DNA of 64,000 bases. Origin: Candidatus Zhuqueibacterota bacterium. GTDB lineage: Bacteria > Zhuqueibacterota > Zhuqueibacteria > Oceanimicrobiales > Oceanimicrobiaceae. The stretch spans positions 1 to 64,000 of the forward strand of contig JAJDAF010000018.1 of NCBI GenBank assembly GCA_029261995.1, written 5' to 3'. Shown in pieces: positions 45,473-54,667 of this stretch (position 1 is its first letter; each line of letters begins with the position of its first letter). The translations under genes and the position numbers were made by a program. Under the pieces are notes generated by a model that worked only from the letters and a program-made list of their open reading frames with translations, made no database searches and was not told the origin of the DNA.

Positions 45473-45494
45473 TCGAGAATCACCCTGCTACGCC

Positions 45495-45590
45495 GCGCAT
45501 CATATCGTCGCCAGCCACGGTGGTGAAATCAACGTTTCATCTGAAGTTGGGACGGGGACGATTTTTTCGGTTTTCTTGCCTGTGAAATGA
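45495..45590 (+). pseudogene. 3' remnant of a sensor histidine kinase
   Basis: The frame ending with TGA at 45588-45590 reads HHIVASHGGEINVSS, then EVGTGTIFSVFLPVK, the typical C-terminal end of a histidine-kinase ATPase domain. Everything upstream of this last 30-codon piece (ATP-binding N and G1 boxes, His box) is missing; homology begins only 23 bp after array 2. The frame is too short to be found by ordinary ORF calling. Confidence 0.85.
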
Positions 45591-45636
45591 CCAGCCGAGC
45601 GGCCAGGTCCATCTCACGAACTCCTAGTCCAGCAGC

Positions 45637-45909
45637 CTACGCCTGCGGTACCGGAATCGGCGCCCGACAATTCTTGCAGGCGATGATCGTGCCGGCGTGT
45701 TTGTCGCGGACCTTGTATTTCGAGTCGCAGTTGCTGCAGCGTACGCGGATTTTTGTGTCGGGGACAACCATGCTGTCTGCACCCTTGTCTTTGAATTTAG
45801 GCACACGGATTTCCGCGTTACAGTATTTGCAGGGGATAACAAGCCCTGCCTTTTCTGCATTCACCTTGAATTTCATCTGACATTTGTCGCACTGGAAGTG
45901 GATATCCAT
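45637..45909 (-). CDS. Double zinc-ribbon protein
   Basis: 90 residues from ATG 45909 (GGGGAATTC upstream; a longer in-frame start at 46002 adds an unlikely tail). Two MJ0042-like zinc ribbons: FQCDKCQMKFKVN...IPCKYCNAEIRVP and VRCSNCDSKYKVRDKHAG...IACKNCRAPIPV, each with two CxxC knuckles. Small metal-binding proteins of this type occur alone in many genomes; function (nucleic-acid or protein binding) is unknown. Converges with the histidine-kinase remnant. Confidence 0.8.
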   Translation of the reverse strand: MDIHFQCDKCQMKFKVNAEKAGLVIPCKYCNAEIRVPKFKDKGADSMVVPDTKIRVRCSNCDSKYKVRDKHAGTIIACKNCRAPIPVPQA

Positions 45910-46126
45910 TGAATTCCCCAGAGTTGAGTTACATATTTGTACTTGCAAAAGGGAGTGACTGGGTAACCGGGTGAGCCCATGAGATGCTGGATATTGCTTC
46001 ACAATGCTCGCCTTGCAGCACTGTCTCTGATATTCGATCCGGAATAAAATCCTCGCTACGCTGGTATCTTCCCAACACCTATCCCACCCTGTCGCCGTGC
46101 CCTATCTCAAATTGCCGGAGGTTACC

Positions 46127-47392
46127 ATGAATCACCACAGGTTTGCGTTGTCCGTTCTTCTGTTCAGCCTGTTTCATCTCATCCATTCTGATGCCTGGTC
46201 GCAGGGTACCTGGTCAACCCGCGCACCTTTGCCGACGGCACGACAGGAGATGCCGCTGGCCGTGCTGCAGGGCAAAATTCACGTCCCAGGTGGCTTTGAG
46301 TTGGGCGGATTTGCCTCGCGGCGAATCGAAGTCTATGACATCGCGAGCGACAGCTGGCAATCCGGACCGATCCTGCCGCTACCCTTGCACCATCTGCACC
46401 TGGGTGTGGTCGACGATGTTCTCTATGTGCTCGGGGGATTTCAGTCATCCAGCTTTTCGCCCAGTAATCGCGTCTTCGCCTTGGATCTCGGAAGCAACTC
46501 GTGGGATGAAAAGACCCCGATGCCGGCCGCCAGGGGGGCAGGCGCAGCCGTCGTCCTGGATGGCAAGATTTATGTTATCGGTGGCAACCCGCGGCTCACA
46601 GACAACATTGCCTACGACCCCGCATCGGACAGCTGGGAAGTCCTGTCGCCCATGCCCACCCGGCGTGAGCACCTGGCAGCCGCGGTCATTGATTCGAAGA
46701 TCTATGTCGTGGGAGGCCGCGTTTTGAGTCTGCAGAGCAACACCAATGTCCTCGAAGCCTACTCGCCGGCAACTGACAAATGGGAGCAACTGGCCCCCAT
46801 GCCCACTGCACGCGGCGGCCTGGCTGCAGCTGCTTCAAACGGAAAACTGTATGCATTTGGGGGAGAATTCCTCGAGCCGCCGCCGAACCCGGGCGTGTTC
46901 AACGCGACCGAAGAATACAACCCAGCCACAAACACCTGGCGTAGAATGACACGCATGCCCCATCCCGGACATGGGTTCTCTGCTGTAACCGTGAACGGCG
47001 CCATTTACCTTATTGGCGGTGGGCCTCTTGCCGGATTTAGCGTCATGGATGTCAACGCGGTCTTCCTGCCGCCAGGCGTGACCACGGAGGTCGCCTCATC
47101 CGCTCATGTTCCAGAAACCATGCTGTTGCATCAAAACTACCCCAACCCCTTCAATCCGGAAACCACCATTCGGTTTGAGCTTGCCCAGGCCGCCAGCGTG
47201 CGACTCGACATTTATAACCTGCTGGGCCAGAACGTACGCCGGCTGGTGAATGCTGATTTGCCCGCCGGCGAGCACAAGTTCAGATGGGACGGCACGGAAA
47301 GCTCAGGGCGAAAACTTGGCAGTGGCGTCTACGTTTATCGTCTCCAAAGCCGAGAACTCGTTTTGTCCAAAAAAATGGTCTATGTCCAATAA
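46127..47392 (+). CDS. Secreted kelch-repeat protein with C-terminal sorting domain
   Basis: 421 residues from ATG 46127, directed by an ideal ribosome binding site (GGAGGTTACC). Signal peptide (FALSVLLFSLFHLIHSDAWSQ), then six or so kelch blades (GKIHVPGGFELGG, DVLYVLGGFQSSSFSPSNRV, GKIYVIGGNPRLTDN, SKIYVVGGRVLS, GKLYAFGGEFLEPP, GAIYLIGGGPLAG). The last 85 residues are the type IX-like/FlgD-like sorting domain: LHQNYPNPFNPETTIRFELA, LDIYNLLGQNVRRLV, LGSGVYVYRLQS. Thus it is probably exported to the surface. This domain is the best taxonomic hint in the window (FCB group). Confidence 0.93.
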   Translation: MNHHRFALSVLLFSLFHLIHSDAWSQGTWSTRAPLPTARQEMPLAVLQGKIHVPGGFELGGFASRRIEVYDIASDSWQSGPILPLPLHHLHLGVVDDVLYVLGGFQSSSFSPSNRVFALDLGSNSWDEKTPMPAARGAGAAVVLDGKIYVIGGNPRLTDNIAYDPASDSWEVLSPMPTRREHLAAAVIDSKIYVVGGRVLSLQSNTNVLEAYSPATDKWEQLAPMPTARGGLAAAASNGKLYAFGGEFLEPPPNPGVFNATEEYNPATNTWRRMTRMPHPGHGFSAVTVNGAIYLIGGGPLAGFSVMDVNAVFLPPGVTTEVASSAHVPETMLLHQNYPNPFNPETTIRFELAQAASVRLDIYNLLGQNVRRLVNADLPAGEHKFRWDGTESSGRKLGSGVYVYRLQSRELVLSKKMVYVQ

Positions 47393-47508
47393 GAAAGACC
47401 TTTCTGTAGGTCAAAAAAATCAGTTGCTTTTGTCTGGATGGTTGGTCACCTTTTGCACAATAGGCAGCCAGCCCAACTTCGGCAATCATCTCTCCGGACA
47501 ACAAACAA

Positions 47509-49110
47509 ATGAAACTCGCTTCAAAATACACCAGCGCTCTGCAATCTCAACAATTCGATGCCATCATCATCGGCTCGGGAATCAGCGGACTGGCAGCGGC
47601 TGTTTTGTTGTCAAGGGCCGGCAGGCGGGTTCTGGTGCTCGAGCAGCATTTCAAGGTTGGCGGTTACACCCATGCCTTTCAGCGCAAAGGCTATGAATGG
47701 GATGTCGGTCTGCACTACGTGGGTGATCTGCATCGTCCGCATTCCATTTCCAAAGTGATATTTGATGAGATTTCCGGAGGCAATCTCAAGTGGGCGCCCA
47801 TGGGCGAGGTGTACGATCGCATCATCTTCCCGGACCAGTCCTACGACTTTGTCGCCGGCCACGAAAACTTCCGCAACAAGATGATATCATACTTCCCGAG
47901 GGAAGAACGGGCCATCTCGCGCTACCTTGATTTGGTGCGCGAGGTCAGCAAGAGCATGAAGAAATATGCCATGAACAAGGCGCTGCCATCGGCCGCGGCA
48001 AAGCTGGCCTACCAAATGATGAGCGCCGGCTTCCTGAAATACGCCAGTCAAACCACCCTCGAAGTATTGTCCAGCCTCACCAGCGATAAGAAGCTCATCG
48101 GGGTTCTCACGGGACAATGGGGCGACTACGGCCTGCCGCCCGCGCGCAGCAGTTTTGCCATGCACGCCATCCTGGCCAACCACTATCTTGACGGCGCCAA
48201 CTATCCCGTCGGCGGCTCGGGCAGAATCGCGGAAACCATCGTGCCCGAACTCGAGAAACTCGGCGGCGTCGTTGCGGTCCATGCGCCGGTCGATGAAATT
48301 CTGCTGCACAAGAATCGAGTCGTGGGTGTCAGGCTGCAAAACGGCGACGAGTTAAACGCGCCAGTTGTCATCAGCAGCGCGGGCGTGTTCAATACGTTTG
48401 GCAAGCTGCTGAAATCGGCTACTGGCAGCGACACAAGCAAGAACCTCGAACGCGTGCAACGGTCAACCTCCTACGTGTGTCTCTATCTCGGCTTCAAACA
48501 CAGCGCCAGAGAATTGGGGTTGGAGAAAACGAATTTGTGGGTCTATTCCGGCTATGACCATGACCGGACGCTGGCAGACTACCTCGACAACCCCGGGACA
48601 GCGCAAGTGCCGTTGACCTATCTGTCTTTCGCTTCCGCCAAAGATCCGAGTTGGGAAGAGCGCCACCCCGACACCGCAACCATGGAGGCGATCTCTGTGG
48701 CGCCGTTCGAGTGGTTTACGAAGTGGCAGGACACCGGCTGGCAAAAACGCGGCAGCGAGTATGAAGCGTTCAAGAAAGAACTCACTGACCGCCTTCTGGA
48801 AAAAATCTACGAAACGCTGCCACAGATTCGGGGCAAAATAGACCACGTTGAAACATCCACACCGCTTTCAAACCGCCATTTTTCCGGCTACGAATTCGGC
48901 GAACTCTACGGGCTCGACCATTCACCGGAGCGATTTCAGCAGCGCTGGCTGCGGCCGCAAACACGCATCAAGAATCTCTTTCTCACCGGACAGGATGTGG
49001 TCAGCTGTGGCATTACCGGCGCACTCCTGTCGGGCGCGCTGACGGTGTCGGCGATCTTGCGCAAAAATGTGATTGGGGAAGTCCTGCAGCGGGCCGGGAA
49101 GAAGATTTAG
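47509..49110 (+). CDS. Phytoene desaturase/RetSat-like FAD oxidoreductase
   Basis: 533 residues. N-terminal FAD dinucleotide-binding motif AIIIGSGISGLAAAVLLSRA (about 18-37), then VLVLEQHFKVGGYTHAFQRKG, WDVGLHYVGD, and the C-terminal FAD motif LFLTGQDVVSCGITGALLSG. Architecture is that of the CrtI/RetSat (all-trans-retinol 13,14-reductase-like) family, which saturates or desaturates polyene lipids. Substrate not predictable. It starts 116 bp after the kelch gene with no clear operon relation. Confidence 0.88.
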   Translation: MKLASKYTSALQSQQFDAIIIGSGISGLAAAVLLSRAGRRVLVLEQHFKVGGYTHAFQRKGYEWDVGLHYVGDLHRPHSISKVIFDEISGGNLKWAPMGEVYDRIIFPDQSYDFVAGHENFRNKMISYFPREERAISRYLDLVREVSKSMKKYAMNKALPSAAAKLAYQMMSAGFLKYASQTTLEVLSSLTSDKKLIGVLTGQWGDYGLPPARSSFAMHAILANHYLDGANYPVGGSGRIAETIVPELEKLGGVVAVHAPVDEILLHKNRVVGVRLQNGDELNAPVVISSAGVFNTFGKLLKSATGSDTSKNLERVQRSTSYVCLYLGFKHSARELGLEKTNLWVYSGYDHDRTLADYLDNPGTAQVPLTYLSFASAKDPSWEERHPDTATMEAISVAPFEWFTKWQDTGWQKRGSEYEAFKKELTDRLLEKIYETLPQIRGKIDHVETSTPLSNRHFSGYEFGELYGLDHSPERFQQRWLRPQTRIKNLFLTGQDVVSCGITGALLSGALTVSAILRKNVIGEVLQRAGKKI

Positions 49111-49285
49111 ACGAAGTGCTGCCGGGCTCAAACGGTCCGCCGTCGATACCCACCATCCCTTGACATTTCACATCTTCTTTGTAACTTGTTTAACCCGACA
49201 AACTCGGTGGCAGCGGATACAAGTCCGGCAACCTACTGCCCTGGAAATCGAACCGCGCAACAATCGCGACTAAGGAGGAAAACCA

Positions 49286-50545
49286 ATGTACAGACGATTC
49301 TATTTGCTACCGGTACTGCTGACAATGGCTGCGCTAATTTCCGGCTGCACTACAGAGCAACAACGCAACGAGAATGCGCTGGCCCACGCTCACAAAATTC
49401 TCGCGGAAACACCCTTGATCGATGGCCACAACGACCTGCCCTGGACCATTCGCAATCTGGAAAAAACACCCATGGACGTCGAGGCTTACGACCTGCGCCA
49501 GCGTACTCCGCACGACACGGACATCGAGCGCCTGCGCCAGGGTGGAGTCAGCGCACAGTTCTGGTCTGTTTACATTCCGGGAGAAAAGCCCGAACAGGGC
49601 TACGCAAAAGTGCAACTGGAGCAGATTGACATCGCCAGACGCCTGATTGAAAAATATCCCGAGGCTTTTGAATTGGCGCTGACCGCGGATGACATCGAGT
49701 CGGCGCACGCAGCCGGCAAGATAGGTTCGCTGCTGGGAATGGAAGGGGGCCACGCCATCGAAAACTCGCTGGGGGCCCTGCGCTCATTTTATCGGCTGGG
49801 CGTACGCTACATGACCCTGACCCACAACGTGACCCTGGACTGGGCAGATGCCGTCATGGACAAAGCCAGACACGGCGGATTGACGGAGTTCGGCAAAGAG
49901 GTGGTGAAAGAAATGAACCGGCTGGGAATGCTCATCGATTTGTCGCACGTCACACCGGATGTGATGCGCGACGCGCTCGAAGTCAGCCAGGCGCCGATCA
50001 TTTTCTCACACTCTTCCGCTTTCGCCCTCACAAATCATCGCCGCAATGTGCCTGACGAAATTCTGACAAGACTGCCTGAGAACGGCGGCGTGGTCATGGT
50101 GACTTTCATTCCATCGTTTGTTTCCCAGGAAGTCAAGGACTGGAATGTCGCGCTGCAGAAGCTACTGCACGGCATTCCGTTTGATGATGAGTATCGCCGC
50201 ATCACCAATGAATACAAGGCCTCACATCAACCGGTTCCGAAAGCCACGGTCAAGCACGTTGCCGACCACATCGAGCACGTCCGAAAAATGGCGGGCATCG
50301 ACCACGTTGGCATCGGCAGTGATTTCTACGGCGAGGGCGACGTGCCGGAAGGGCTGGAGGATGTCTCTAAATTTCCCAACCTGTTTGCCGAGTTGATTGT
50401 AAGAGGATGGACAGACCCGGAGCTTAAGAAACTCGCCGGCCAGAATTTGCTGCGGGCCATGCGACGATCTGAGGCCGTTGCCGCGAGCTTGCAGCAGAGC
50501 CGCCCGGCTTCCACTGCCACGATTGAGACTCTCGCGAGCAATTAG
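49286..50545 (+). CDS. Membrane dipeptidase (M19 family) lipoprotein
   Basis: 419 residues. Lipobox LISGC; periplasmic lipoprotein. M19 (renal dipeptidase) motifs: PLIDGHNDLPW with the first His-x-Asp metal ligands, GMEGGHAIENS carrying the bridging Glu, YMTLTHN, IDLSHVTPDVM and IIFSHSSAFAL with further His ligands, and HVGIGSDFYGEGD. Cleaves dipeptides, in many bacteria with D- or dehydro-amino-acid preference. AAGGAGGAAAACC precedes the ATG. Monocistronic as far as seen. Confidence 0.92.
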   Translation: MYRRFYLLPVLLTMAALISGCTTEQQRNENALAHAHKILAETPLIDGHNDLPWTIRNLEKTPMDVEAYDLRQRTPHDTDIERLRQGGVSAQFWSVYIPGEKPEQGYAKVQLEQIDIARRLIEKYPEAFELALTADDIESAHAAGKIGSLLGMEGGHAIENSLGALRSFYRLGVRYMTLTHNVTLDWADAVMDKARHGGLTEFGKEVVKEMNRLGMLIDLSHVTPDVMRDALEVSQAPIIFSHSSAFALTNHRRNVPDEILTRLPENGGVVMVTFIPSFVSQEVKDWNVALQKLLHGIPFDDEYRRITNEYKASHQPVPKATVKHVADHIEHVRKMAGIDHVGIGSDFYGEGDVPEGLEDVSKFPNLFAELIVRGWTDPELKKLAGQNLLRAMRRSEAVAASLQQSRPASTATIETLASN

Positions 50546-50690
50546 TTTCTGAGTCAAATCTCGTTCGCCCCAATCTGCGTGGCGAACTCGGGAGCTTCCT
50601 TGAATGAACTCACACTCCGCGCGTAGAAGCGAGTAAGAAACTGGCATTTCTTTCGAATTTGGAAAATGTTAAACTGGGAGCATCGTAAGC

Positions 50691-51650
50691 ATGAAGACTT
50701 TTCTTAGACCATCAAATATTCTGTTCTATTTTCTTTCGGCGTTGGTGTTTTTCCTCATTGGGCTGATTTTCGCGGGTGTTGCAGGCGCTGGCAAGGGGCA
50801 AGGATTGGCAGGCGGCGCCATTATACTGGGGTACGGCGTTTTGGCCGGGGGTGTGGCTTTTATCGCAGCTATTTTGGCCGCGCGCTCTATCGGGGAAACC
50901 CGAGTGGTTTTATTCAATAAAATTCTCGGCGTATTATTTGCGTTTTTCATTGCCGTTTCCACATACCGCTTCCTCACGCGGGAGGAAAGCCAGGCCGGGC
51001 CGGACAGGTCGGTGCCACGGAAAACTACTGCTCCCGCTGCTCTCGCGGTTCCCGTAAGTTACCAACCTGCATTGCATCGACAATATCGACCTCCGATGGG
51101 GCTGGGCATGCTTAAGCCTGCCTTTTATAATTCCAGGGTGATATACTTTTACGGAAACCCAAATTTGAAAAAACCGGTTTCTGACCATGCACCAACCGAC
51201 AGCCTGGTCTTCAAGCGCTCCGAAAGGGGAGTAGAGATTGCCCATGCGCCTCCGTGGTTTGTACCTGTCCATCTCAAACTGGACTATGGTGTTCTTTTTC
51301 TTCGGGCGGTTTCGGTTCACTCCGACTTTGTAGACGTTATCGTTAATGAAACCAACGGACGAAATGCCTATTTGGACCGCCACAAGAGTGAGCTTATCTA
51401 TTGGCCGGAATTCTTGTTGAGCATAAACAGTGTCGAGCCTCGGTCTCGGCAAGACAAACCCATCCGTGTAAAACCACTGTCGCATGCGGGCCATGTTTCA
51501 ACGCAATATGCATTCCTTAAACCCTTGCAGATTTCAAACCAATGGATGCAAGTAGAACTATTGGATGATAGTTTTAACTCCCATGGCCAGGGATGGATTA
51601 AATGGCAAGAAAATGGAGAATTATTAATCACTTACTCACTGTTCAGTTAA
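50691..51650 (+). CDS. Membrane protein with soluble SH3-like C-terminal domain, unknown
   Basis: 319 residues. N-terminal segment with three or four hydrophobic helices (about 9-30, 38-63, 78-94; AIILGYGVLAGGVAFIAAIL). A Pro-rich linker follows, then a soluble domain of about 170 residues (PAFYNSRVIYFYGNPNLKKP, WFVPVHLKLDYGVLFLRAVS, QVELLDDSFNSHGQGWIKWQ) ending in a small beta domain of SH3-like feel. No catalytic motif seen. GGGAG lies some way before the ATG. Confidence 0.65.
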   Translation: MKTFLRPSNILFYFLSALVFFLIGLIFAGVAGAGKGQGLAGGAIILGYGVLAGGVAFIAAILAARSIGETRVVLFNKILGVLFAFFIAVSTYRFLTREESQAGPDRSVPRKTTAPAALAVPVSYQPALHRQYRPPMGLGMLKPAFYNSRVIYFYGNPNLKKPVSDHAPTDSLVFKRSERGVEIAHAPPWFVPVHLKLDYGVLFLRAVSVHSDFVDVIVNETNGRNAYLDRHKSELIYWPEFLLSINSVEPRSRQDKPIRVKPLSHAGHVSTQYAFLKPLQISNQWMQVELLDDSFNSHGQGWIKWQENGELLITYSLFS

Positions 51651-51781
51651 TACAGGAGAAAAGCGGACAACCTGGGTTGATCGCGTTTCGTGACGATCAG
51701 CCATCTTTTTTGAAACGGACAAAGTTCTTCGTGGATATCAAGACACTGACTTCCCCTCAAGACCAACGTCTTCACCCGAAT

Positions 51782-53497
51782 ATGAAGCCCAACCGCAAAC
51801 GAAAACCGAGATTGCGCAGCCTGGTTGCAGTAATTCTGTCTGTCGCCCTTGCCCAGGGCTGCGGAGACAACCCAACCGGGCCGCCGCAAAACCCAAATCC
51901 GGAATTCCTGCAGCAACCGTCCGTTGTCTCCATCTCTCTAAATGGTTTCGGCTTTGCGCTGCGCACCAACGTTGACGGCGTGGTCTACTTTGCCGTTCTT
52001 GAGAACGGCGTGCCGGCACCCGCAGCTCAGGACGTCATCTCCGGGACAGATGCCGTCGCAAGCTCCAGTTTCGAGGCAACAGCCGGCGCCACGCACACGC
52101 TGGTTGTCGGCAGTCTTGCCAGCGGCGTGACCTACCATCTTTACGCTGTGCTGCAGGATGAACAGGGCAATCTAAGTCCGGTATCACCCCGATTGGCGGT
52201 GACCACGGGATCGCCTTTGCCGCGCTTCCTCGACCAGCCGCTGGTGGTCTCTCGGACCACTTCGGGATTCACTTTCTCCGTGCGAACCAATGCGGACGGC
52301 CAGGTTTTCTACCTGCTGCTGCCGGTCTTGGCCCTGGCTCCGGATCAGGAGGCCATCCGGACCGGTTCAGGGGGCACAGCCTCGGGCGCCATTTCCGTGA
52401 CCGCCGCCACATCCGTGGAAAAAGCCGTCGCAGGCTTGGACGCGGGGGAAATGTTCAAACTCTACGCCATCTTTCAGGACGGCTTAGGAACGGTAAGCCA
52501 GATATCCGATCCGCTGCAAGTCACCACCCGGCTCTCGCCGCTCCGAACTTCAGGTAACCAAATCGTTGACGAGCACGGCCAGGCCGTGGTGCTGAACGGC
52601 GTCGCAGTGGTGGACCCCTTGATCTGGCGACAGTTTCATGGCGGCGGCGCCCCCATGCGCGAAGATGATTTCCGGCTGCTGGCGCAGGAATGGCGGGTTG
52701 AAATCGTCCGGGTGCCCATTCATCCCGACCTGTACGAGCACAATCCTGGCTACTTGCAGGACAATGTCGATCAGATTGTGGAGTGGGGAGACAAGTACGG
52801 CATGTACATTTTTATCGGCTATCACGCCCATGGCAACGCGCTCACCGGCGAAGTGGAAAGCACGCCATGGGGCGACACCTTCCCATGGCACGGCAATCCC
52901 TACAACCCCGACGCGGACCTTGCGATTGCCGCGCTCACCGAGATTGTCCAGCGCTACAAAGACAACCCCTGGGTGATTTACGGCACCTTCAATGAGCCGG
53001 CTTTCATCTCGTGGACGGACTGGCGCCCGGTGGCAGAAGAATTGGTGGACGTGATTCAGGCCTTGCATCCCGATGCCCTGATCACGGTTTCAGGCGTCAA
53101 CTTCGCCAGCGAGATGGATGGCATCCTGAACGACCCGGTCAGGCGCGACAACGTCGTTTATGAAGTGCATCCTTATCCCTGGGTCGGCGAAGGCTGGAAG
53201 TCGGTACTGGTGCAACTCAATCAAACCTACCCGGTCTTCCTGGGCGAGTGGGGTTTCGGCGAAGGCCAGCCGGGCACAGCCGATGGCTACGGCGAGCCAC
53301 TGGTGGATTTCTGCCGCCAGAACAATTTTGGCTGGACCGCCTGGATCTGGGATAATGTCTGGACGCCAAAGATGTTCAACGATTCACCGGAGCAACTCAC
53401 GCCGTTTGGCGCCGTGGTCAAAAACGCGCTCAACACAGATGGGTCCGCCATTCTCTCCGCACGGCTGGAGACTGCAAGGTATGACCGGGGAAGATAA
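51782..53497 (+). CDS. Glycoside hydrolase family 5-like lipoprotein with two N-terminal Fn3-like domains
   Basis: 571 residues from ATG 51782 (the open frame extends upstream without support). Lipobox-like ALAQGC after a basic leader. Two related beta domains (about 35-140 and 145-245: FALRTNVDGVVYFAVLENG and FSVRTNADGQVFYLLLPVL), then the (beta/alpha)8 domain: LNGVAVVDPLIWRQFHGGG, VRVPIHPDLYEHN, YGMYIFIGYHAHG, the acid/base Glu in YGTFNEPAFISW, VVYEVHPYPWVGEGW and the nucleophile Glu in FLGEWGFGEGQ. Clan GH-A cellulase-like enzyme, probably acting on beta-glucans or mannans outside the inner membrane. Confidence 0.9.
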   Translation: MKPNRKRKPRLRSLVAVILSVALAQGCGDNPTGPPQNPNPEFLQQPSVVSISLNGFGFALRTNVDGVVYFAVLENGVPAPAAQDVISGTDAVASSSFEATAGATHTLVVGSLASGVTYHLYAVLQDEQGNLSPVSPRLAVTTGSPLPRFLDQPLVVSRTTSGFTFSVRTNADGQVFYLLLPVLALAPDQEAIRTGSGGTASGAISVTAATSVEKAVAGLDAGEMFKLYAIFQDGLGTVSQISDPLQVTTRLSPLRTSGNQIVDEHGQAVVLNGVAVVDPLIWRQFHGGGAPMREDDFRLLAQEWRVEIVRVPIHPDLYEHNPGYLQDNVDQIVEWGDKYGMYIFIGYHAHGNALTGEVESTPWGDTFPWHGNPYNPDADLAIAALTEIVQRYKDNPWVIYGTFNEPAFISWTDWRPVAEELVDVIQALHPDALITVSGVNFASEMDGILNDPVRRDNVVYEVHPYPWVGEGWKSVLVQLNQTYPVFLGEWGFGEGQPGTADGYGEPLVDFCRQNNFGWTAWIWDNVWTPKMFNDSPEQLTPFGAVVKNALNTDGSAILSARLETARYDRGR

Positions 53498-53519
53498 CGA
53501 GAGGCCTCGATATAAGAGA

Positions 53520-53602
53520 AACCACGGATTTCACCGATTAACACAGATTTGATTGGGATTATTTTATTTTTCTATCCTTGAAAATCCGTGTCATCCGTGG
53601 TT
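53520..53602. repeat. Dispersed inverted repeat, copy 2
   Basis: Arms AACCACGGAT (53520-53529) and ATCCGTGGTT (53593-53602), with internal ACACAGATTT and AAATCCGTGT arms. Same family as 7389-7521. It lies between the GH5 gene and the convergent HAD gene and may act as a bidirectional transcription stop. Confidence 0.85.
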
Positions 53603-53650
53603 AAGTTTTTTGCTTTTTGTGCACACATTTGTGGTTCATCTCAGGTTAGC

Positions 53651-54343
53651 TCAAACTCGTGTCAACTCCACCAGCGACTGCAAATCCGGCACTTCAAAAT
53701 CCGGCTTGGCTTCCGCCGGCGGTGTCGCGCCAGGCCCGGATTTGCCCTGCCTGCGATTCACCCAAACCGTTTTCAACCCCAACTCCTTTGCCGGTTGATG
53801 GTCGTGGAACAAGCTCTGCGCCACATGCAGGATTCGGCCCTTTGGCACGCCCACGCGCGCAATGGCAACCTTGAAGTTTCGGAGCGCCGGTTTGTAGGAG
53901 CCAACCTGTTCCGCCGTAATCACGTCATGAAAACGTATGCCGAGTTTTTCTTGCGAAAAGGCAAACAGGTCGTCGTCGATGTTCGACAAGATGACCAGCT
54001 TGAACTTGCGCTTGAGTTCCGCCAACGCCCGGGCGGAATCGGGAAATGCCGGCCACATGCGCACGCAGGTTGAGAATTCATCCAGTTGCTCTTGAGTGGG
54101 CTCGAAATGCAGTTCCCGGCCAAACGCTCGCAGAACCGTTTCTAGAACCTGCTTGTACGGCTGATAACTTCCAGACTCGGCCTCCGTCTCAAATTTAGCG
54201 TAGTATTCCAGAATCTTTTCGTCCGTCAGCTCGATCTCGTGACCGGACAAGACCGGTCGCAGTGCCCGCAAAAGGCCGGTTTCCCAGTCGATAAGCGTGC
54301 CATAACAGTCAAACGTCATGACCTCAAACTGCGCGAAGTTCAT
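53651..54343 (-). CDS. Haloacid dehalogenase-type hydrolase (type II)
   Basis: 230 residues. HAD motifs: nucleophile D12 in MTFDCYGTLIDW, motif II in VILSNIDDD, motif III lysine in GSYKPALRNF, motif IV in HVAQSLFHDHQPAKELGL. The lid and motif spacing are those of L-2-haloacid dehalogenase-like type II enzymes. Real substrate could be a phosphorylated or halogenated small acid. Cytoplasmic, apparently a single gene. Confidence 0.9.
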   Translation of the reverse strand: MNFAQFEVMTFDCYGTLIDWETGLLRALRPVLSGHEIELTDEKILEYYAKFETEAESGSYQPYKQVLETVLRAFGRELHFEPTQEQLDEFSTCVRMWPAFPDSARALAELKRKFKLVILSNIDDDLFAFSQEKLGIRFHDVITAEQVGSYKPALRNFKVAIARVGVPKGRILHVAQSLFHDHQPAKELGLKTVWVNRRQGKSGPGATPPAEAKPDFEVPDLQSLVELTRV

Positions 54344-54667
54344 AAATCATTACCCTCCTTTGAATGATATGCTTGGGCGACCCGAATTGTCTAACTCATA
54401 AACAAGTCGCGCCCCAAAAAGTTCGGAAGGTGGTGCGGTAGTCAACTCGGAGCGCTCGGCCAGCACTAGCCGCCGAACATTGGAGGGTCTATGGGCGCAG
54501 AGATAGCCCCGTCTCCAGCGCTAACGAGGCTTCGCCGCCGCGTTTTTGAGGCTGGCATTTTTTCGGTGGGGCAGCATCAGGCTAGCATTCGTTGACTTCC
54601 CGGCAGCTATTGCCAGCCGAAACCAAAGTCATTGCTACGACGAATTGGTGCTTCATCTCCCGTTCCC
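54344..54667. other. Intergenic, no gene seen
   Basis: No supported frame. This is the upstream region of the HAD gene and the 3' side of the lipoprotein gene at 54668. Confidence 0.5.
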
